The notes under the pieces are model-generated. The model searched no databases. It saw only the letters and a list, made by a program, of their open reading frames with translations, and was not told the DNA's origin. Positions 22,086 through 32,374 of a stretch of 64,000 nucleotides of DNA are shown here, piece by piece (position 1 is the stretch's first letter; every line of letters begins with the position of its first letter). Both the position numbers and the translations under genes were made by a program. This stretch comes from Pectobacterium actinidiae (lineage in GTDB: Bacteria > Pseudomonadota > Gammaproteobacteria > Enterobacterales > Enterobacteriaceae): positions 62,001-126,000 of the forward strand of contig NZ_JRMH01000001.1 in NCBI RefSeq assembly GCF_000803315.1, in the 5' to 3' direction.

Positions 22086-22973
22086 ATGAATCAAGACCAA
22101 CAAGCAGACATTTCTGCATCTACCCTCTACATTGTCCCCACGCCAATCGGCAATCTGGGCGACATCACGCAGCGTGCGCTGGCGGTATTGGCGAGCGTTG
22201 ATCTGATCGCCGCAGAGGATACCCGCCATACCGGTCTGCTGTTACAACATTTTGCGATTAATGCGCGACTGTTCGCATTACACGATCACAACGAACAACA
22301 AAAAGCGGATGTGTTGCTGGCTAAATTGCAGTCAGGACAAAGCATCGCGCTGGTTTCCGATGCGGGCACGCCGCTGATTAACGACCCCGGCTACCATTTG
22401 GTTCGACGCTGCCGTGAAGCGGGTGTTCGCGTGGTGCCGCTGCCGGGCGCGTGCGCGGCGATCGCGGCGCTCTCCGCGTCCGGCCTGGCGTCTGACCGTT
22501 TTTGCTATGAAGGTTTCCTGCCCGCCAAAACGAAAGGGCGTAAGGATAAGTTGCGTGAGCTAGGGGAAGAAACCCGCACGCTGATTTTCTACGAATCCAC
22601 ACATCGTCTTTTGGACAGCCTACAGGATATCAGCGAGGTGTTGGGAGCCGAGCGTTATGTGGTATTAGCGCGTGAAATCACCAAAACCTGGGAGTCTATT
22701 CACGGCGCGCCTGTGGGAGAACTGCTGGCCTGGGTGAAAGAAGATGAGAACCGCCGCAAAGGGGAAATGGTGCTTATTGTGGAAGGGCATCAGGTTGATG
22801 ACAGTGCGTTGTCGGCAGAAGCGTTGCGCACGCTGGCGCTATTGCGTGCCGAGCTGCCGCTGAAGAAAGCTGCTGCGCTGGCGGCTGAAATTCACGGCGT
22901 GAAGAAAAACGCGCTATACCGCTACGGGCTGGAGCAAGAAGGCGATAGTGGTGAATCGGGGGATGACAAGTAG
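22086..22973 (+). CDS. rsmI: 16S rRNA 2'-O-methyltransferase RsmI
   Basis: RsmI methylates the 2'-O of C1402 of 16S rRNA in the decoding centre, using SAM. The 295-residue product has the tetrapyrrole-methylase fold: [15 protein letters not shown] (about 15-29), EDTRHTG (about 40), [14 protein letters not shown] (about 85-98), VPLPGACAA and FYESTHR. A C-terminal extension with [20 protein letters not shown] follows. The end of the gene overlaps the -35 of the rnpB promoter. Confidence 0.96.
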   Translation: MNQDQQADISASTLYIVPTPIGNLGDITQRALAVLASVDLIAAEDTRHTGLLLQHFAINARLFALHDHNEQQKADVLLAKLQSGQSIALVSDAGTPLINDPGYHLVRRCREAGVRVVPLPGACAAIAALSASGLASDRFCYEGFLPAKTKGRKDKLRELGEETRTLIFYESTHRLLDSLQDISEVLGAERYVVLAREITKTWESIHGAPVGELLAWVKEDENRRKGEMVLIVEGHQVDDSALSAEALRTLALLRAELPLKKAAALAAEIHGVKKNALYRYGLEQEGDSGESGDDK

Positions 22974-22991
22974 GGCAATTTACCCTATTAT
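22963..22991 (+). promoter_or_regulatory. rnpB promoter
   Basis: ATGACA (22963-22968; 5 of 6 with TTGACA) and TATTAT (22986-22991) are separated by exactly 17 bp. The transcription start falls at about 22999, the expected mature 5' end of RNase P RNA. The -35 box lies inside the last codons of rsmI. Confidence 0.8.
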
Positions 22992-22998
22992 CCGCGCC

Positions 22999-23375
<377 letters not shown>

Positions 23376-23383
23376 TCATCATA

Positions 23384-23411
23384 AAACCCCGCTTCGGCGG
23401 GGTTTTGCTTT
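23384..23411 (+). terminator. rnpB terminator
   Basis: AAACCCCGC-TTCG-GCGGGGTTT, followed by TGCTTT. The same hairpin recurs at 23492-23519 and, with one C-to-T change in the stem, at 23599-23626, inside the downstream repeats. Confidence 0.92.
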
Positions 23412-23424
23412 ATGGAGCAGGCAA

Positions 23425-23693
23425 GATGAATGACTGTCCCCGACGCTTTTTATGAAAGAAAGCGGCTTAACGGTCAACGCCCTTCATTATGAAACCCCGC
23501 TTCGGCGGGGTTTTGCTTTATGGGGCAGGCAAGACGAATAACTGTCCCCGACGCTTTTTATGAAAGAAAGCGGCTTAACGGTCAACGCCCTTCATTATGA
23601 AACCTCGCTTCGGCGGGGTTTTGCTTTATGGAGCAGGCAAGATGAATGACTGTCCCCGACGCTTTTTATGAAAGAACGCGGCTTAACGGTCAG
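23425..23693 (+). repeat. Tandem 108-bp repeats of the rnpB 3' end
   Basis: Units begin at 23425, 23533 and (partial, about 53 bp) 23641; each starts GATGAATGACTGTCC or a one- to two-base variant. Each unit repeats the last ~50 bases of rnpB (from its own GATGAATGACTGTCC at 23329 to CGGCTTAACGGTCAAC), and the two complete units also carry the terminator hairpin and a TTGCTTTATGG-GCAGGCAA tail. The founder unit inside rnpB is 96 bp; the copies have 12 more bases (CGCTTTTTATGAAAGAAAG in place of AGAACC). The last copy stops at CGGCTTAACGGTCAG, before the terminator. E. coli also has tandem repeats (about 113 bp) after rnpB that copy its 3' end, so this is the same type of structure. Confidence 0.92.
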
Positions 23694-23795
23694 TGTGAAG
23701 CTATGCTTAGGAAATACTATAATTAGTGCTTTTAAAGGTGCTATTATTAGTGTGTTTAAGTCACCTTTGACTAACCGAATTGAGTGAATGAAATT

Positions 23796-24050
23796 ATGGC
23801 TTTCAACATCCTAACTAACACAGCCGCCAGTATTACTGAGTTGAAACGTGACCCGATGGGGACGGTACGGGCTGCTGAAGGTGAAACTATCGCTATATTG
23901 AACCGGAATGAGCCAGCGTTCTACTGTGTGCCTCCTGCCGTATTCGCTTATTTAATGGAACTGGCTGAAGATGCAGAACTGGGGCGTACCGTTGATGACC
24001 GGATGTCAGAGTTAGCTGACGCGGAAGAGATTTCGCTCGATGACCTATAA
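23796..24050 (+). CDS. Antitoxin, Phd/YefM (StbD-like)
   Basis: This 84-residue antitoxin is of the Phd/YefM class, close to plasmid StbD. The N-terminal DNA-binding part is MAFNILTNTAASITELKRDP followed by VRAAEGETIAILNRNEPAFYCVPP (about 24-50). The C-terminal part is acidic (ELADAEEISLDDL) and would wrap the toxin. It should repress its own promoter as a complex with the toxin. I chose the ATG at 23796 over a GTG at 23784. The gene overlaps the toxin by 11 bp, which is typical of such pairs. Confidence 0.88.
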   Translation: MAFNILTNTAASITELKRDPMGTVRAAEGETIAILNRNEPAFYCVPPAVFAYLMELAEDAELGRTVDDRMSELADAEEISLDDL

Positions 24051-24327
24051 GTTAAAATTTGTGCCTTCTGCAATGAAGGAATGGAAAAAGTTAGGGCATC
24101 CTGTCCGGGAGCAGTTCAAGAAAAAGCTGGTCGAGCGCTTGGAAAATCCTCGTGTTCCTTCAGCACAGCTTCATGGCCGTAAAGACCAGTATAAAATTAA
24201 ACTGAAGTCCGCTGGCTACAGGCTGGTGTATTTGGTTCAGGATGAGACTATTACTGTGATGGTTATGGGAGTTGGAAAGCGCGAAGGTAGTCAGGTTTAT
24301 TCTGATACTAAAGGTCGTTCTGCTTAA
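24040..24327 (+). CDS. Toxin, RelE/StbE family
   Basis: This 95-residue small basic protein belongs to the RelE/ParE superfamily, nearest in pattern to StbE. It reads MTYKLKFVPSAMKEWKKLG, then LHGRKDQYKIKLKSAGYRLVYLV, then VMGVGKREGSQVY, which are the usual conserved blocks. RelE-type members cut mRNA in the ribosomal A site, while ParE-type members poison gyrase; the RVY...VGKRE end favours a RelE/StbE mRNA interferase. It is translationally coupled to the antitoxin gene. It appears intact. Confidence 0.88.
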   Translation: MTYKLKFVPSAMKEWKKLGHPVREQFKKKLVERLENPRVPSAQLHGRKDQYKIKLKSAGYRLVYLVQDETITVMVMGVGKREGSQVYSDTKGRSA

Positions 24328-24503
24328 TCTGGCCTTTTGCGAGTCTTACCCCTTGTCGATATCTTTTCTTATCGCGTAACTCCTTTCAAATTAATTGATG
24401 TTCTTCATCACATAACTCTGACTTTTTCTGTGTCATAAAGCGCGTAAAGTAAGGCCATCGCGTGCGGTTGCACGCTCGCTGACATCTTTCAGAGGATATG
24501 ACT

Positions 24504-25292
24504 ATGAACAACACTTCCCGGATGCCTGCACTGTTCCTCGGCCACGGTAGCCCGATGAACGTGTTGGAAAGCAATGTGTATACGCAGGCGTGGCAAACGC
24601 TGGGTGAGACGCTGCCGCGTCCGAAGGCGATTATTGCCGTTTCCGCTCACTGGTATACCCGGGGTACCGCCGTGACGGCGATGGAGAATCCACGTACCAT
24701 CCATGATTTTGGCGGCTTCCCGCAGGCGCTGTTTGATACCCAGTATCCGGCACCCGGCTCGCCTGAGTTGGCGGCGAGAATTCAGCAGGTGCTGGCGCCG
24801 TATCCGGTTACCGCCGATCACAGCCAATGGGGTTTGGATCATGGTTCCTGGGGCGTGCTGATAAAAATGTACCCTGATGCGGATATCCCCGTTGTGCAAC
24901 TGAGCGTGGACGGTACGCAGCCTGCTGCGTATCACTACGAATTAGGGCGCAAGCTGGCGGCGCTGCGTGATGAAGGCTTCATGATTGTAGCCAGTGGTAA
25001 CGTCGTGCATAACCTGCGTATGGTGAAATGGGATGGTGATGCAGAGCCGTATCCGTGGGCTGTTTCGTTCAATCAATTTGTGCGTGATAACCTGACTTAT
25101 CAGGGGGACGATCATCCGCTGGTGAATTTTATGCAGCATGGCGGTGCCGCATTGTCTAACCCAACGCCCGAGCACTATTTCCCACTGCTCTATGTGTTGG
25201 GAAGCTGGGATGGCAAAGAGGCAACCAGCATTCCGGTCGATGGGCTCGAAATGGGATCGCTGAGTATGCTGTCGGTGCAGGTGGGCGGCTAA
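24504..25292 (+). CDS. ygiD: 4,5-DOPA dioxygenase, LigB family
   Basis: YgiD is a zinc-dependent extradiol dioxygenase of the LigB superfamily; E. coli YgiD opens the ring of L-DOPA to betalamic-acid-type products. The 262-residue product has FLGHGSPMN (metal His about 16), ISAHWYTRG-type VSAHWYTRG (about 50-58), YPAPGSPELA and DHSQWGLDHGSWG. The ATG at 24504 has AGAGG 8 bases upstream; an ATG at 24498 is too close to it. In E. coli ygiD is near ygiC-tolC; here the RND cluster separates them, which suggests an insertion. Confidence 0.92.
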   Translation: MNNTSRMPALFLGHGSPMNVLESNVYTQAWQTLGETLPRPKAIIAVSAHWYTRGTAVTAMENPRTIHDFGGFPQALFDTQYPAPGSPELAARIQQVLAPYPVTADHSQWGLDHGSWGVLIKMYPDADIPVVQLSVDGTQPAAYHYELGRKLAALRDEGFMIVASGNVVHNLRMVKWDGDAEPYPWAVSFNQFVRDNLTYQGDDHPLVNFMQHGGAALSNPTPEHYFPLLYVLGSWDGKEATSIPVDGLEMGSLSMLSVQVGG

Positions 25293-25310
25293 GCGTTCAG
25301 TTCATATGGA

Positions 25311-25340
25311 AAAGGCACGGTTCTCACCGTGCCTTTGTAT
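25311..25340. terminator. ygiD terminator
   Basis: AAAGGCACGG (25311-25320) pairs with CCGTGCCTTT (25327-25336), with a 6-nt loop. The T tail is short, so efficiency is uncertain. It could also serve the convergent efflux operon. Confidence 0.7.
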
Positions 25341-25422
25341 TTATCCTATTTCAAACGCCGTATGTGTTGGCGACAAGGTATGAGGCAGTCTCACCATCTG
25401 GCCTATTCGATAGGTTTTATCC

Positions 25423-26823
25423 TTACCACCCCCCGCCCAACGCTTTATAGAGGGTGATGTCTTGTGTAAATCTGCCTTGAAGCGTACTGATTAAATTTTG
25501 TTGTGATGCATAATACGATCTCTGCGCGATGAGTACGTTCAAATAACTATCAATGCCTTGCTGATAGCGCAGTTGAGCCAAATCGTAATATGTTTTGCTG
25601 GCAGCATAATCTTTATGTCGAATGCTTAATTCATTTTGGTAGGTTTCTTTTGCTGATAGCGCGTCTGAAACCTCTTTAAACGCCTGTTGGATTGATTTTT
25701 CATAGTTTGCAATTTCTATTTCCTTCGATAGCTTTGCCACATCCAGATTGGCTTTATTGCGACCAGCATAGAATATCGGGATATTAACCGAAGGTGTAAA
25801 CGACCAGGCGGCCGTTCCCCCTTCAAACAAATTCGACAGGCTGCTGGATGTCGTTCCTCCGCTCGCTGTGAGGCTGATACTCGGGAAGAATGCCGCTCTC
25901 GCTGCGCCAATATTAGCATTGGCCGCTTTGAGGGTATGTTCAGCCGCGATGATGTCAGGCCTGCGAGTGAGCAAATCAGAAGGTAACCCCGCACGTAGCA
26001 CGGGGAATTCTGACATGTTTTTCAGCGAGGCATTGTTCACAATCGGTGCGGGTGCTTCTGTTCCCAGCAGCAGCGTCAGCGCATTCAGATCGCTTTTCAC
26101 CTGTCTGGTATATTTCTCGATGTCGGCTTCGGCACTACGTACGGCGATTTCTGCCTGCATTAAATCCTGTTCGGTTGAGCTTCCCTGTTCATAGCTGTAT
26201 TTCACGAGCGCGTAGGTATCATGCTGGCTCTTCGCCGTATCTTTGGCCAGTTTGAGCAGATCGCTATCCGCCCCCAGGGTTAAATAGCCTGTCGCGACTT
26301 CCGCTATCAGACTGATTCGCGTGGCTTCTTCTGTCGCTGCGCTCGACAGATAACTTTCTAACGCATTGTCTTTTAGGCTGCGTAAGCGACCAAAGAAATC
26401 AAGTTCCCAGGATGTGACGCCAATGGACGCCTGATACTGCTGATACGTTGCCGCTCCGGTTGCCTGAGTTGAATACAGATTTCCCGGTACGTGCTGTGCG
26501 GTTTTGCTGACCCCGCCGTCAATTGAGGGAAACAGTGCAGAACGTTCAATACGGAATTGTGCCTGAGCCGTTTGTACGTTGAGTGCCGCGACTCTTAAAT
26601 CCCGGTTATGCTCAAGCGCCAGTGCGATTAACGTTTGTAACTGCTTATCACTGTAAAAACGCTTCCAGTCCAGACTGCTAACCGATTCGCCCTGAGATGT
26701 TTGCGCATTCCAGTTATTTTTCACCGGTAAAGTTGGTTTGATATACTCTGGCTGTAACGTACAGCCCGTGATGGCGAGCGACACGAGCAGCGTCACAATG
26801 CGCATGGACTGTTTATTCATCAT
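25423..26823 (-). CDS. Outer-membrane efflux lipoprotein (NodT/OprM family)
   Basis: This is the TolC-fold outer-membrane channel of a tripartite efflux pump. The 466-residue precursor has a lipobox (LAITGC, Cys about 21), like OprM and unlike TolC. Two outer-membrane-efflux domains follow. Typical motifs are [38 protein letters not shown] and [22 protein letters not shown]. It is the third gene of the MFP-RND-OMF operon and overlaps the pump gene by 11 bp. Because the host also has tolC, this pump can have a dedicated exit duct. Confidence 0.92.
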   Translation of the reverse strand: MMNKQSMRIVTLLVSLAITGCTLQPEYIKPTLPVKNNWNAQTSQGESVSSLDWKRFYSDKQLQTLIALALEHNRDLRVAALNVQTAQAQFRIERSALFPSIDGGVSKTAQHVPGNLYSTQATGAATYQQYQASIGVTSWELDFFGRLRSLKDNALESYLSSAATEEATRISLIAEVATGYLTLGADSDLLKLAKDTAKSQHDTYALVKYSYEQGSSTEQDLMQAEIAVRSAEADIEKYTRQVKSDLNALTLLLGTEAPAPIVNNASLKNMSEFPVLRAGLPSDLLTRRPDIIAAEHTLKAANANIGAARAAFFPSISLTASGGTTSSSLSNLFEGGTAAWSFTPSVNIPIFYAGRNKANLDVAKLSKEIEIANYEKSIQQAFKEVSDALSAKETYQNELSIRHKDYAASKTYYDLAQLRYQQGIDSYLNVLIAQRSYYASQQNLISTLQGRFTQDITLYKALGGGW

Positions 26824-29800
26824 TTAAGCCCCCTGCCAGTTTCGCAGCAGAACGGCGGTTGAAAAAACGTACGATGACGACATAAAACAGCGGCACGAAA
26901 AAGATCGCCAGGAACGTAGCTGAGAGCATCCCGCCCACTACGGCTGTTCCTATCGAATGCTGACTGCCTGCGCCTGCGCCACTTGATATGGTTAATGGGA
27001 TAACGCCAAGAACGAATGCCATGGACGTCATGATGATTGGCCGGAGGCGCAACCTCGCAGCATCAATGGCTGCATGGACAATATCTTTTCCTTCCTTCTC
27101 ATGAATGTCTTTTGCGAATTCAACAATCAGAATGGCATTCTTCGCGGCAAGGCCAACCGTAGTCAGCAGACCAACCTGAAAGAATACGTCGTTCTGTAGG
27201 CCGCGTAGCAACACGGCGGCGATGGTGCCGAGTACGCCAAGTGGAACGACAAGTAGCACAGAGAAAGGCACCGACCAGCTCTCATACAATGCTGCCAGAC
27301 AAAGAAAGACGATTAAGACCGAGAAGATATACAAAGAGGTTGTCTGTGAACCTGCTAACTGCTCCTCGTATGATAAGCCATGCCACTGGATCTTGTAGCC
27401 ATCGGGCAGCGTACTCACAATGTCCTTCACTGCCTGAACGGCGTCGCCGCTGCTGTAGCCTGTCGCTGGTGACCCCATGATGTTCACGGCCGAAATACCA
27501 TTAAATCGTTCGAAACGTGGGGAGCCGTAGACCCATTCACCAGAACCGAATGCGGAGAAAGGAACCATCGTGCCGTCACCATTACGGATATACCATTTAT
27601 TCAAGTCTTCCGGCGTGACACGTGAACCCGCATTACCCTGGATATAAACGCGTTTAACGCGGTCTTGATACATGAACTGGTTTACGTAACTTGAACCCCA
27701 TGCGGCGGAAAGTGTGTTATTGATGTCTTCAATGCTGATGCCCAAAGAGCGGGCGCGTTCATCATCAATAATCAATTTATACTGAGGTTCATCGCTCATT
27801 CCATTGTGACGTACCATGGTCAGGCGCGGGTCCTGATTGGCCTTTTGTAAAAACTGATCCATCACTTTCATCAACGCATCGTGGCCTTTGCCATTTAAAT
27901 CCTGAAGATAAAAGTCAAAACCGGTCGAGTTACCCAGCTCCATTACCGCTGGGGGGATCAGCGCGATAGCGATGCCATCTTTCAGTCCGGAGAAATGCGC
28001 CATCGATCGTTGAGCCAACGCCTGAAGGCTGAGTTCGTCTGTTTTACGAAGATCCCAGTTTTTGAGTCTTACGAATGCCATTGCAGTATTGGGGCCACGA
28101 CCTGCGAAGCTGAATCCGTTCGCGGTAAACACGGAATCCACAACGTCCTTTTCCTCTGTAAGAAGATAATTCCCCATTTCCGCCAGTACGTTCTGAGTGC
28201 GTTCGGCGGAAGCATTCGAAGGTAGCGTCAACTGCATCATCATCACAGCCTGGTCTTCATCTGGTAGGAATGTGGTGGGAACGCGAGTGAACAGATAGCC
28301 GGTGATGCCGACAATACCGAAGTAGGCCACCATAAACAGCGCGCGTTTGTTGAGCATTTTCTCAACGCCGCGTGTATAGGTGACGGTTCCTTTATCAAAG
28401 GTACGGTTGAACCAACCGGCGAAACCTGTCGTTTTACTCCCTTGTGTGATGGGTTTTAACATTGTGGCACACAGCGCTGGCGTGAAGATTAACGCCATAA
28501 TGACGGATAGCACCATTGATGAAACAATCGTGATGGAGAACTGTCGGTAGATTATGCCCGTTGAGCCACTAAAGAACGCCATTGGTAACAATACGGCCGA
28601 AAGCACCATCGCAATGCCAAAGAGGGCACCTTGAACCTGTTCCATGGATTTTATCGTGGCTTCTTTTGGTGAAAGATGCTCTTCATGCATGACTCGTTCG
28701 ACGTTCTCGACGACGACAATAGCATCGTCCACTAGCAACCCTATGGCTAGCACCATGCCGAACATGGTCAAAATGTTAATTGAGTAACCAAAGGAATAGA
28801 GCACGCCGAATGTGCCAAGCAGAACGACAGGGACGACGAGCGTTGTGATGATGGTTGCCCGCAGGTTTTGCAGGAACAGCAGCATAACGATAAAAACCAG
28901 CACGATGGCTTCGAAAAGGGTTTTTAGCACCTCATGAATGGAGGCGCTTACCACCGGAGATGTGTCATAAGGGAACTCAACCTTCACGCCCTGAGGAAGG
29001 GAAGATTCTATATTTTTGATCGTTTCATGAACGGCCGTTACCGTATCCAGCACGTTAGCGCCACTGGCGAGACGTAGTGCAATACCAGCAGAAGGTTTTC
29101 CGTTATACGTTGACGTAATACTGTATTCTTCAGGACCCAGATCGATATTCGCCACGTCTTTTAAACGGACCTGTGAGCCGTCTGAATTCACTTTTAGAAG
29201 AATATTTTCAAATTGAGCAATATTCTCGAGACGTGTTTTCCCGATAATTGTTGAACTGAATTTTGCTTCGTTTACCGTGGGGAGTCCGCCCAGTTTCCCT
29301 GATGAAACCTGAGCATTTTGCTGTGATATTGCTGTAGAGACGTCACTGGGGACAAGTGAGTATTTATAGAGCTTTGCGGGATCCATCCAAATACGCATTG
29401 CGTATTCAGATCCCATGACCATAAAGTCGCCAACCCCTTTTGTACGTGATATCGGATCCTGAAGTTTGGAAACGAGGATATCGCCCAAATCGCCATTGCT
29501 CAGCTTACCGTCTTCCGAGTAAAGGCCAACGACCAACATGAAATTAAGTTGGTATTTCGCAACCTTAATACCTTGTTGTACAACTTCATTAGGCAACTGC
29601 GATTCAGCAAGTGAGACTTTGTTCTGCACCTGAACCTGAGCAATGTCAGGATCGGTTCCCTGCTCGAAGGTCACGATAATCGTTGCACTGCCATCACTGT
29701 TACTTTGAGATTCAATGTACCTCAGGTTATCGATGCCGTTGAGCTGCTGCTCAATAACCTGTACTGCGGTTTTTTGTGTGGTATCCGCGCTGGCGCCGGG

Positions 29801-29947
29801 ATAGGTTATATTCACCGAAATAGCTGGCGGCGCGATATTCGGATACTGATTAATGGGTAAGTTCATAATTGCCACGGCGCCAGCAAGCATGATGACGATG
29901 GCAATAACCCATGCAAATATCGGTCTTTCTATGAAGAATTTAGACAT
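26813..29947 (-). CDS. RND multidrug efflux transporter (AcrB/MexB type)
   Basis: This inner-membrane proton-driven drug exporter is 1044 residues long, the HAE-1 family length. The N-terminus [20 protein letters not shown] is typical. The proton-relay aspartates appear in [18 protein letters not shown] (about 400-420) and the relay lysine in [14 protein letters not shown] (about 935-950). Twelve hydrophobic segments and two large periplasmic loops are arranged as expected. Its partners are encoded on both sides (MFP 13 bp upstream, OMF overlapping downstream). Substrates cannot be read from the sequence. It is a second pump system rather than acrAB itself, because the neighbours differ. Confidence 0.95.
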   Translation of the reverse strand: MSKFFIERPIFAWVIAIVIMLAGAVAIMNLPINQYPNIAPPAISVNITYPGASADTTQKTAVQVIEQQLNGIDNLRYIESQSNSDGSATIIVTFEQGTDPDIAQVQVQNKVSLAESQLPNEVVQQGIKVAKYQLNFMLVVGLYSEDGKLSNGDLGDILVSKLQDPISRTKGVGDFMVMGSEYAMRIWMDPAKLYKYSLVPSDVSTAISQQNAQVSSGKLGGLPTVNEAKFSSTIIGKTRLENIAQFENILLKVNSDGSQVRLKDVANIDLGPEEYSITSTYNGKPSAGIALRLASGANVLDTVTAVHETIKNIESSLPQGVKVEFPYDTSPVVSASIHEVLKTLFEAIVLVFIVMLLFLQNLRATIITTLVVPVVLLGTFGVLYSFGYSINILTMFGMVLAIGLLVDDAIVVVENVERVMHEEHLSPKEATIKSMEQVQGALFGIAMVLSAVLLPMAFFSGSTGIIYRQFSITIVSSMVLSVIMALIFTPALCATMLKPITQGSKTTGFAGWFNRTFDKGTVTYTRGVEKMLNKRALFMVAYFGIVGITGYLFTRVPTTFLPDEDQAVMMMQLTLPSNASAERTQNVLAEMGNYLLTEEKDVVDSVFTANGFSFAGRGPNTAMAFVRLKNWDLRKTDELSLQALAQRSMAHFSGLKDGIAIALIPPAVMELGNSTGFDFYLQDLNGKGHDALMKVMDQFLQKANQDPRLTMVRHNGMSDEPQYKLIIDDERARSLGISIEDINNTLSAAWGSSYVNQFMYQDRVKRVYIQGNAGSRVTPEDLNKWYIRNGDGTMVPFSAFGSGEWVYGSPRFERFNGISAVNIMGSPATGYSSGDAVQAVKDIVSTLPDGYKIQWHGLSYEEQLAGSQTTSLYIFSVLIVFLCLAALYESWSVPFSVLLVVPLGVLGTIAAVLLRGLQNDVFFQVGLLTTVGLAAKNAILIVEFAKDIHEKEGKDIVHAAIDAARLRLRPIIMTSMAFVLGVIPLTISSGAGAGSQHSIGTAVVGGMLSATFLAIFFVPLFYVVIVRFFNRRSAAKLAGGLNDE

Positions 29948-29960
29948 AATTATCTCATCG

Positions 29961-31100
29961 TTACTGTGCAGAAGGGTCAGTCATGGACAGAGCAATGGAT
30001 GGGCTCTTTTCTTGCGCAGGTTTTCTTTCACTTGCAGCGACTTTGATGCCAGGGGCTATTTTCTGAACCCCTGAAGTGACGACTCTCTCCCCTTCTTTCA
30101 GTCCATCGATGACAAGCCAGTAGCCGTCTTTTGATTCACCGGTTTGAATCGTTCTTTGCTCAATGGTTTGTTCGTCCGTGACAACAAAAACGTAAGGGCG
30201 TCCTTTACTGTCATGGCCGATAGATTCTTGTGGGACGCGGAGCCCTTTATCTTGTACGCCCTGCTTTAGAACGGCATGTACGAACATTCCGGGTAAGAGT
30301 AAGCGGTCTGGGTTTGGAAAGGTGGCGCGTAGCGCGACTGAACCTGTACTTTCATCAACACGGACTTCTGAAAACTCAAGTCGTCCCTCTTGGTTATAGA
30401 CGGAACCATCTTCCATGATCAATTGAACGGAGGCTTCGTGATCGTTGACGGATTTTAGTTTCCCTTCGGAAAACATTTTCCTTAATTTCAATATATTACG
30501 TGAAGACTCACTGATATCTATGTAGATTGGGTTTAATTGAGTGATCGTGGTTAAATAGCTTGATTGACCGTTAGTGACAAGTGCGCCTTCGGTAAAAAGA
30601 GAACGATCGATGGTTCCTGATATGGGGGCTTTGACTTTGGTGTATTCCAGATTGATTCTGGCGGTATCTAAATCTGCTCTTGCCTGAGCTGCTTTGGAAA
30701 CGGCATCATCATAATCCTGAGCACTGATGGCATGGGCAGAGGATAAAGATTTATAACGATTCGCTAATACCTCGGCATTAATAAGTGTTGCTTTTGCCTT
30801 ATTAAAAGCAGCCTGGTAGGTAGCTGGATCTATTTGATATAATTGTTCTCCTGACTTAACTTCAGCCCCTTCCTGAAAAAAACGTTTAAGAATGATGCCA
30901 TCAACCTGAGGGCGAACTTCAGCTGTTCTTACTGATACCGTTCTTCCGGGTAACATTGATGAAAGGGTTACAGGTTCTGCACTTAGGGTGAGGACCTCAA
31001 CACGCGGTGTTTGAGGGGGGGCATTTTTTGTATCTGCATGATTATCACAGGCTGTTAGTAGTGCAGATGAAAATAGAATAAATAATATATTTATACGCAT
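29961..31100 (-). CDS. Efflux pump periplasmic adaptor (AcrA/MexA type)
   Basis: This 379-residue membrane-fusion protein has a lipobox (LLTACD, Cys about 18). The order of domains is lipoyl half ([17 protein letters not shown]), a coiled-coil hairpin (about 95-150, [17 protein letters not shown] to [17 protein letters not shown]), the second lipoyl half ([16 protein letters not shown]), then the beta-barrel and membrane-proximal domains ([14 protein letters not shown]). It is the first gene of the efflux operon. The DNA is somewhat more AT-rich than that of the core genes. Confidence 0.93.
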   Translation of the reverse strand: MRINILFILFSSALLTACDNHADTKNAPPQTPRVEVLTLSAEPVTLSSMLPGRTVSVRTAEVRPQVDGIILKRFFQEGAEVKSGEQLYQIDPATYQAAFNKAKATLINAEVLANRYKSLSSAHAISAQDYDDAVSKAAQARADLDTARINLEYTKVKAPISGTIDRSLFTEGALVTNGQSSYLTTITQLNPIYIDISESSRNILKLRKMFSEGKLKSVNDHEASVQLIMEDGSVYNQEGRLEFSEVRVDESTGSVALRATFPNPDRLLLPGMFVHAVLKQGVQDKGLRVPQESIGHDSKGRPYVFVVTDEQTIEQRTIQTGESKDGYWLVIDGLKEGERVVTSGVQKIAPGIKVAASERKPAQEKSPSIALSMTDPSAQ

Positions 31101-31146
31101 GATGACTTCCTGACATAACGTTATGAGAGGGGATTAATATTGAAAA

Positions 31147-31175
31147 ATTATATTAAAGTAGATGTTGGCTTTGAC
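31147..31175 (-). promoter_or_regulatory. Candidate promoter of the efflux operon
   Basis: On the minus strand a perfect TATAAT lies at 31152-31147, about 47 bp upstream of the adaptor start. The -35 position holds only GTCAAA, so an activator could be needed. Pattern reading only. Confidence 0.35.
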
Positions 31176-31205
31176 TTTCCGATAACGATATAAACATGGT
31201 GGGAT

Positions 31206-31246
31206 TTAAAAAATTGCCGGCATTGCTCCCCAGCAGCCGGCAAAAA
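31206..31246 (-). terminator. Terminator after the NmrA-family gene
   Basis: TTGCCGGC (31214-31221) pairs with GCCGGCAA (31236-31243) around a 14-nt loop, and the minus-strand transcript continues into TTTTTT. It separates the NmrA gene from the efflux operon, so the two are not one transcript by default. Confidence 0.8.
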
Positions 31247-31286
31247 CTCGTGGAATCGGACGAAATCACGAGAAAAGCTCTAGCAT

Positions 31287-32261
31287 TTATTTAATATCTT
31301 TCCAGTGTTTTACTTTTTCTTTCCAAATATAATCATAATGATGAATCATTTCTTTTGCGGTTCGTGGTTCCTGTGATGTTAATTCTTTAAAATCATTGGA
31401 AACAAAATCCATTAAGCCTTCAGCTATACTGGCCTCATTAGTTACCATATCGTTACCGCACCATGGTACGGGAGACGCTGAGAAATCTTGATCGGTATCG
31501 CGAGGAATACCAATAGAATCCAGATATTCGAAAAATGCCGGTTTATCTACCGGACAATAATCGATTGGAATGCCTGATGCCTCGCTGACAATGTGACAAA
31601 TTTCACGCTGAGAAATCGATTCTGCCCCGGTGATGTTATAGGCTTTATTTTTTTCTCCGGCACCTAAAAGCAGAGCAGTCGCGGCCAGTGCACAGTCGTC
31701 TTTTGCAATGTAAGTCGCTTTGCCTTCACTGGCCGTTGTATACCACTTGTTTCCTGAGATGAGGGCTAGCATTACCGATGTGGTCAGATAATTCTCCATA
31801 TAAAGATTATTGCGCATGATATTGAACTCAATACCGGCAGGCGGGCACACTTCATTAAGATAGGCTTCTGTTGCGGTATGGTCTGGTGTGACGTATACAT
31901 GTGCATAACGAGGATCGGAGGCACCCAGGAATGAGATATAAGTAATATGTTTTATTCCGGCTTTTATCGCCGAGTTGATCACATTTTTGTGTTGCTTGAC
32001 GCGTTTTTCCCCAATCAATACACCAGACACGATGACTATCCGCTCTGCCCCCTGAAATGCGTTAACCATTTGTTCTGGCTTATCGTAATTAGCGGCACGG
32101 ACATCAATCCCAAGTTTAGCCCAGAGTCCTTTTTTTTCTTCGGGTAAATATTCAGGAAAAGGGCAGGTGAAAATGAGGTTTTCCGGTGCCTCATTTTGGA
32201 TCATGTTTTCGGCTATTCGACCACCCAGTTTTCCGTCACAGCCTGTAACTACATATTTCAT
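31287..32261 (-). CDS. NmrA-family NAD(P)-binding protein
   Basis: This 324-residue atypical short-chain dehydrogenase/NmrA-like protein has the dinucleotide motif VVTGCDGKLGGRIAE at the N-terminus (GxxGxxG-type). It also shows YISFLGASDPRYAHVYVTPDH and FNIMRNNLYMENYL, as in quinone-oxidoreductase-2 (QorB) and NmrA relatives. Possible roles are reduction of a quinone-like compound or redox sensing; the substrate is unknown. GAGG stands 6 bases before the ATG. It is divergent from a LysR gene 113 bp away, which is the usual layout for a regulator and its target. The DNA is AT-rich compared with the core genes. Confidence 0.82.
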   Translation of the reverse strand: MKYVVTGCDGKLGGRIAENMIQNEAPENLIFTCPFPEYLPEEKKGLWAKLGIDVRAANYDKPEQMVNAFQGAERIVIVSGVLIGEKRVKQHKNVINSAIKAGIKHITYISFLGASDPRYAHVYVTPDHTATEAYLNEVCPPAGIEFNIMRNNLYMENYLTTSVMLALISGNKWYTTASEGKATYIAKDDCALAATALLLGAGEKNKAYNITGAESISQREICHIVSEASGIPIDYCPVDKPAFFEYLDSIGIPRDTDQDFSASPVPWCGNDMVTNEASIAEGLMDFVSNDFKELTSQEPRTAKEMIHHYDYIWKEKVKHWKDIK

Positions 32262-32290
32262 TTGAGCCTCTTTTTCATCGTTATTTCTAA

Positions 32291-32309
32291 TGGAGTGGAT
32301 AATACTCCA
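32291..32309. promoter_or_regulatory. Dyad in the nmrA-lysR divergent promoter
   Basis: TGGAGT-N7-ACTCCA is a perfect 6-bp inverted repeat midway between the divergent NmrA-family and LysR genes. Its place and shape fit a LysR-type operator. The binding protein is inferred from position only. Confidence 0.5.
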
Positions 32310-32374
32310 ATAATGTTTTGCTTGTTTAATTGAAATTGTTTATGCTTAATAAAAGAAATTTATAGGCTAAAAAA

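Noticed and set aside
23700..24330. Prophage or integrated plasmid remnant around the toxin-antitoxin pair
   Set aside because: No integrase, replication, capsid or attachment repeats are visible; the flanks are normal core genes.
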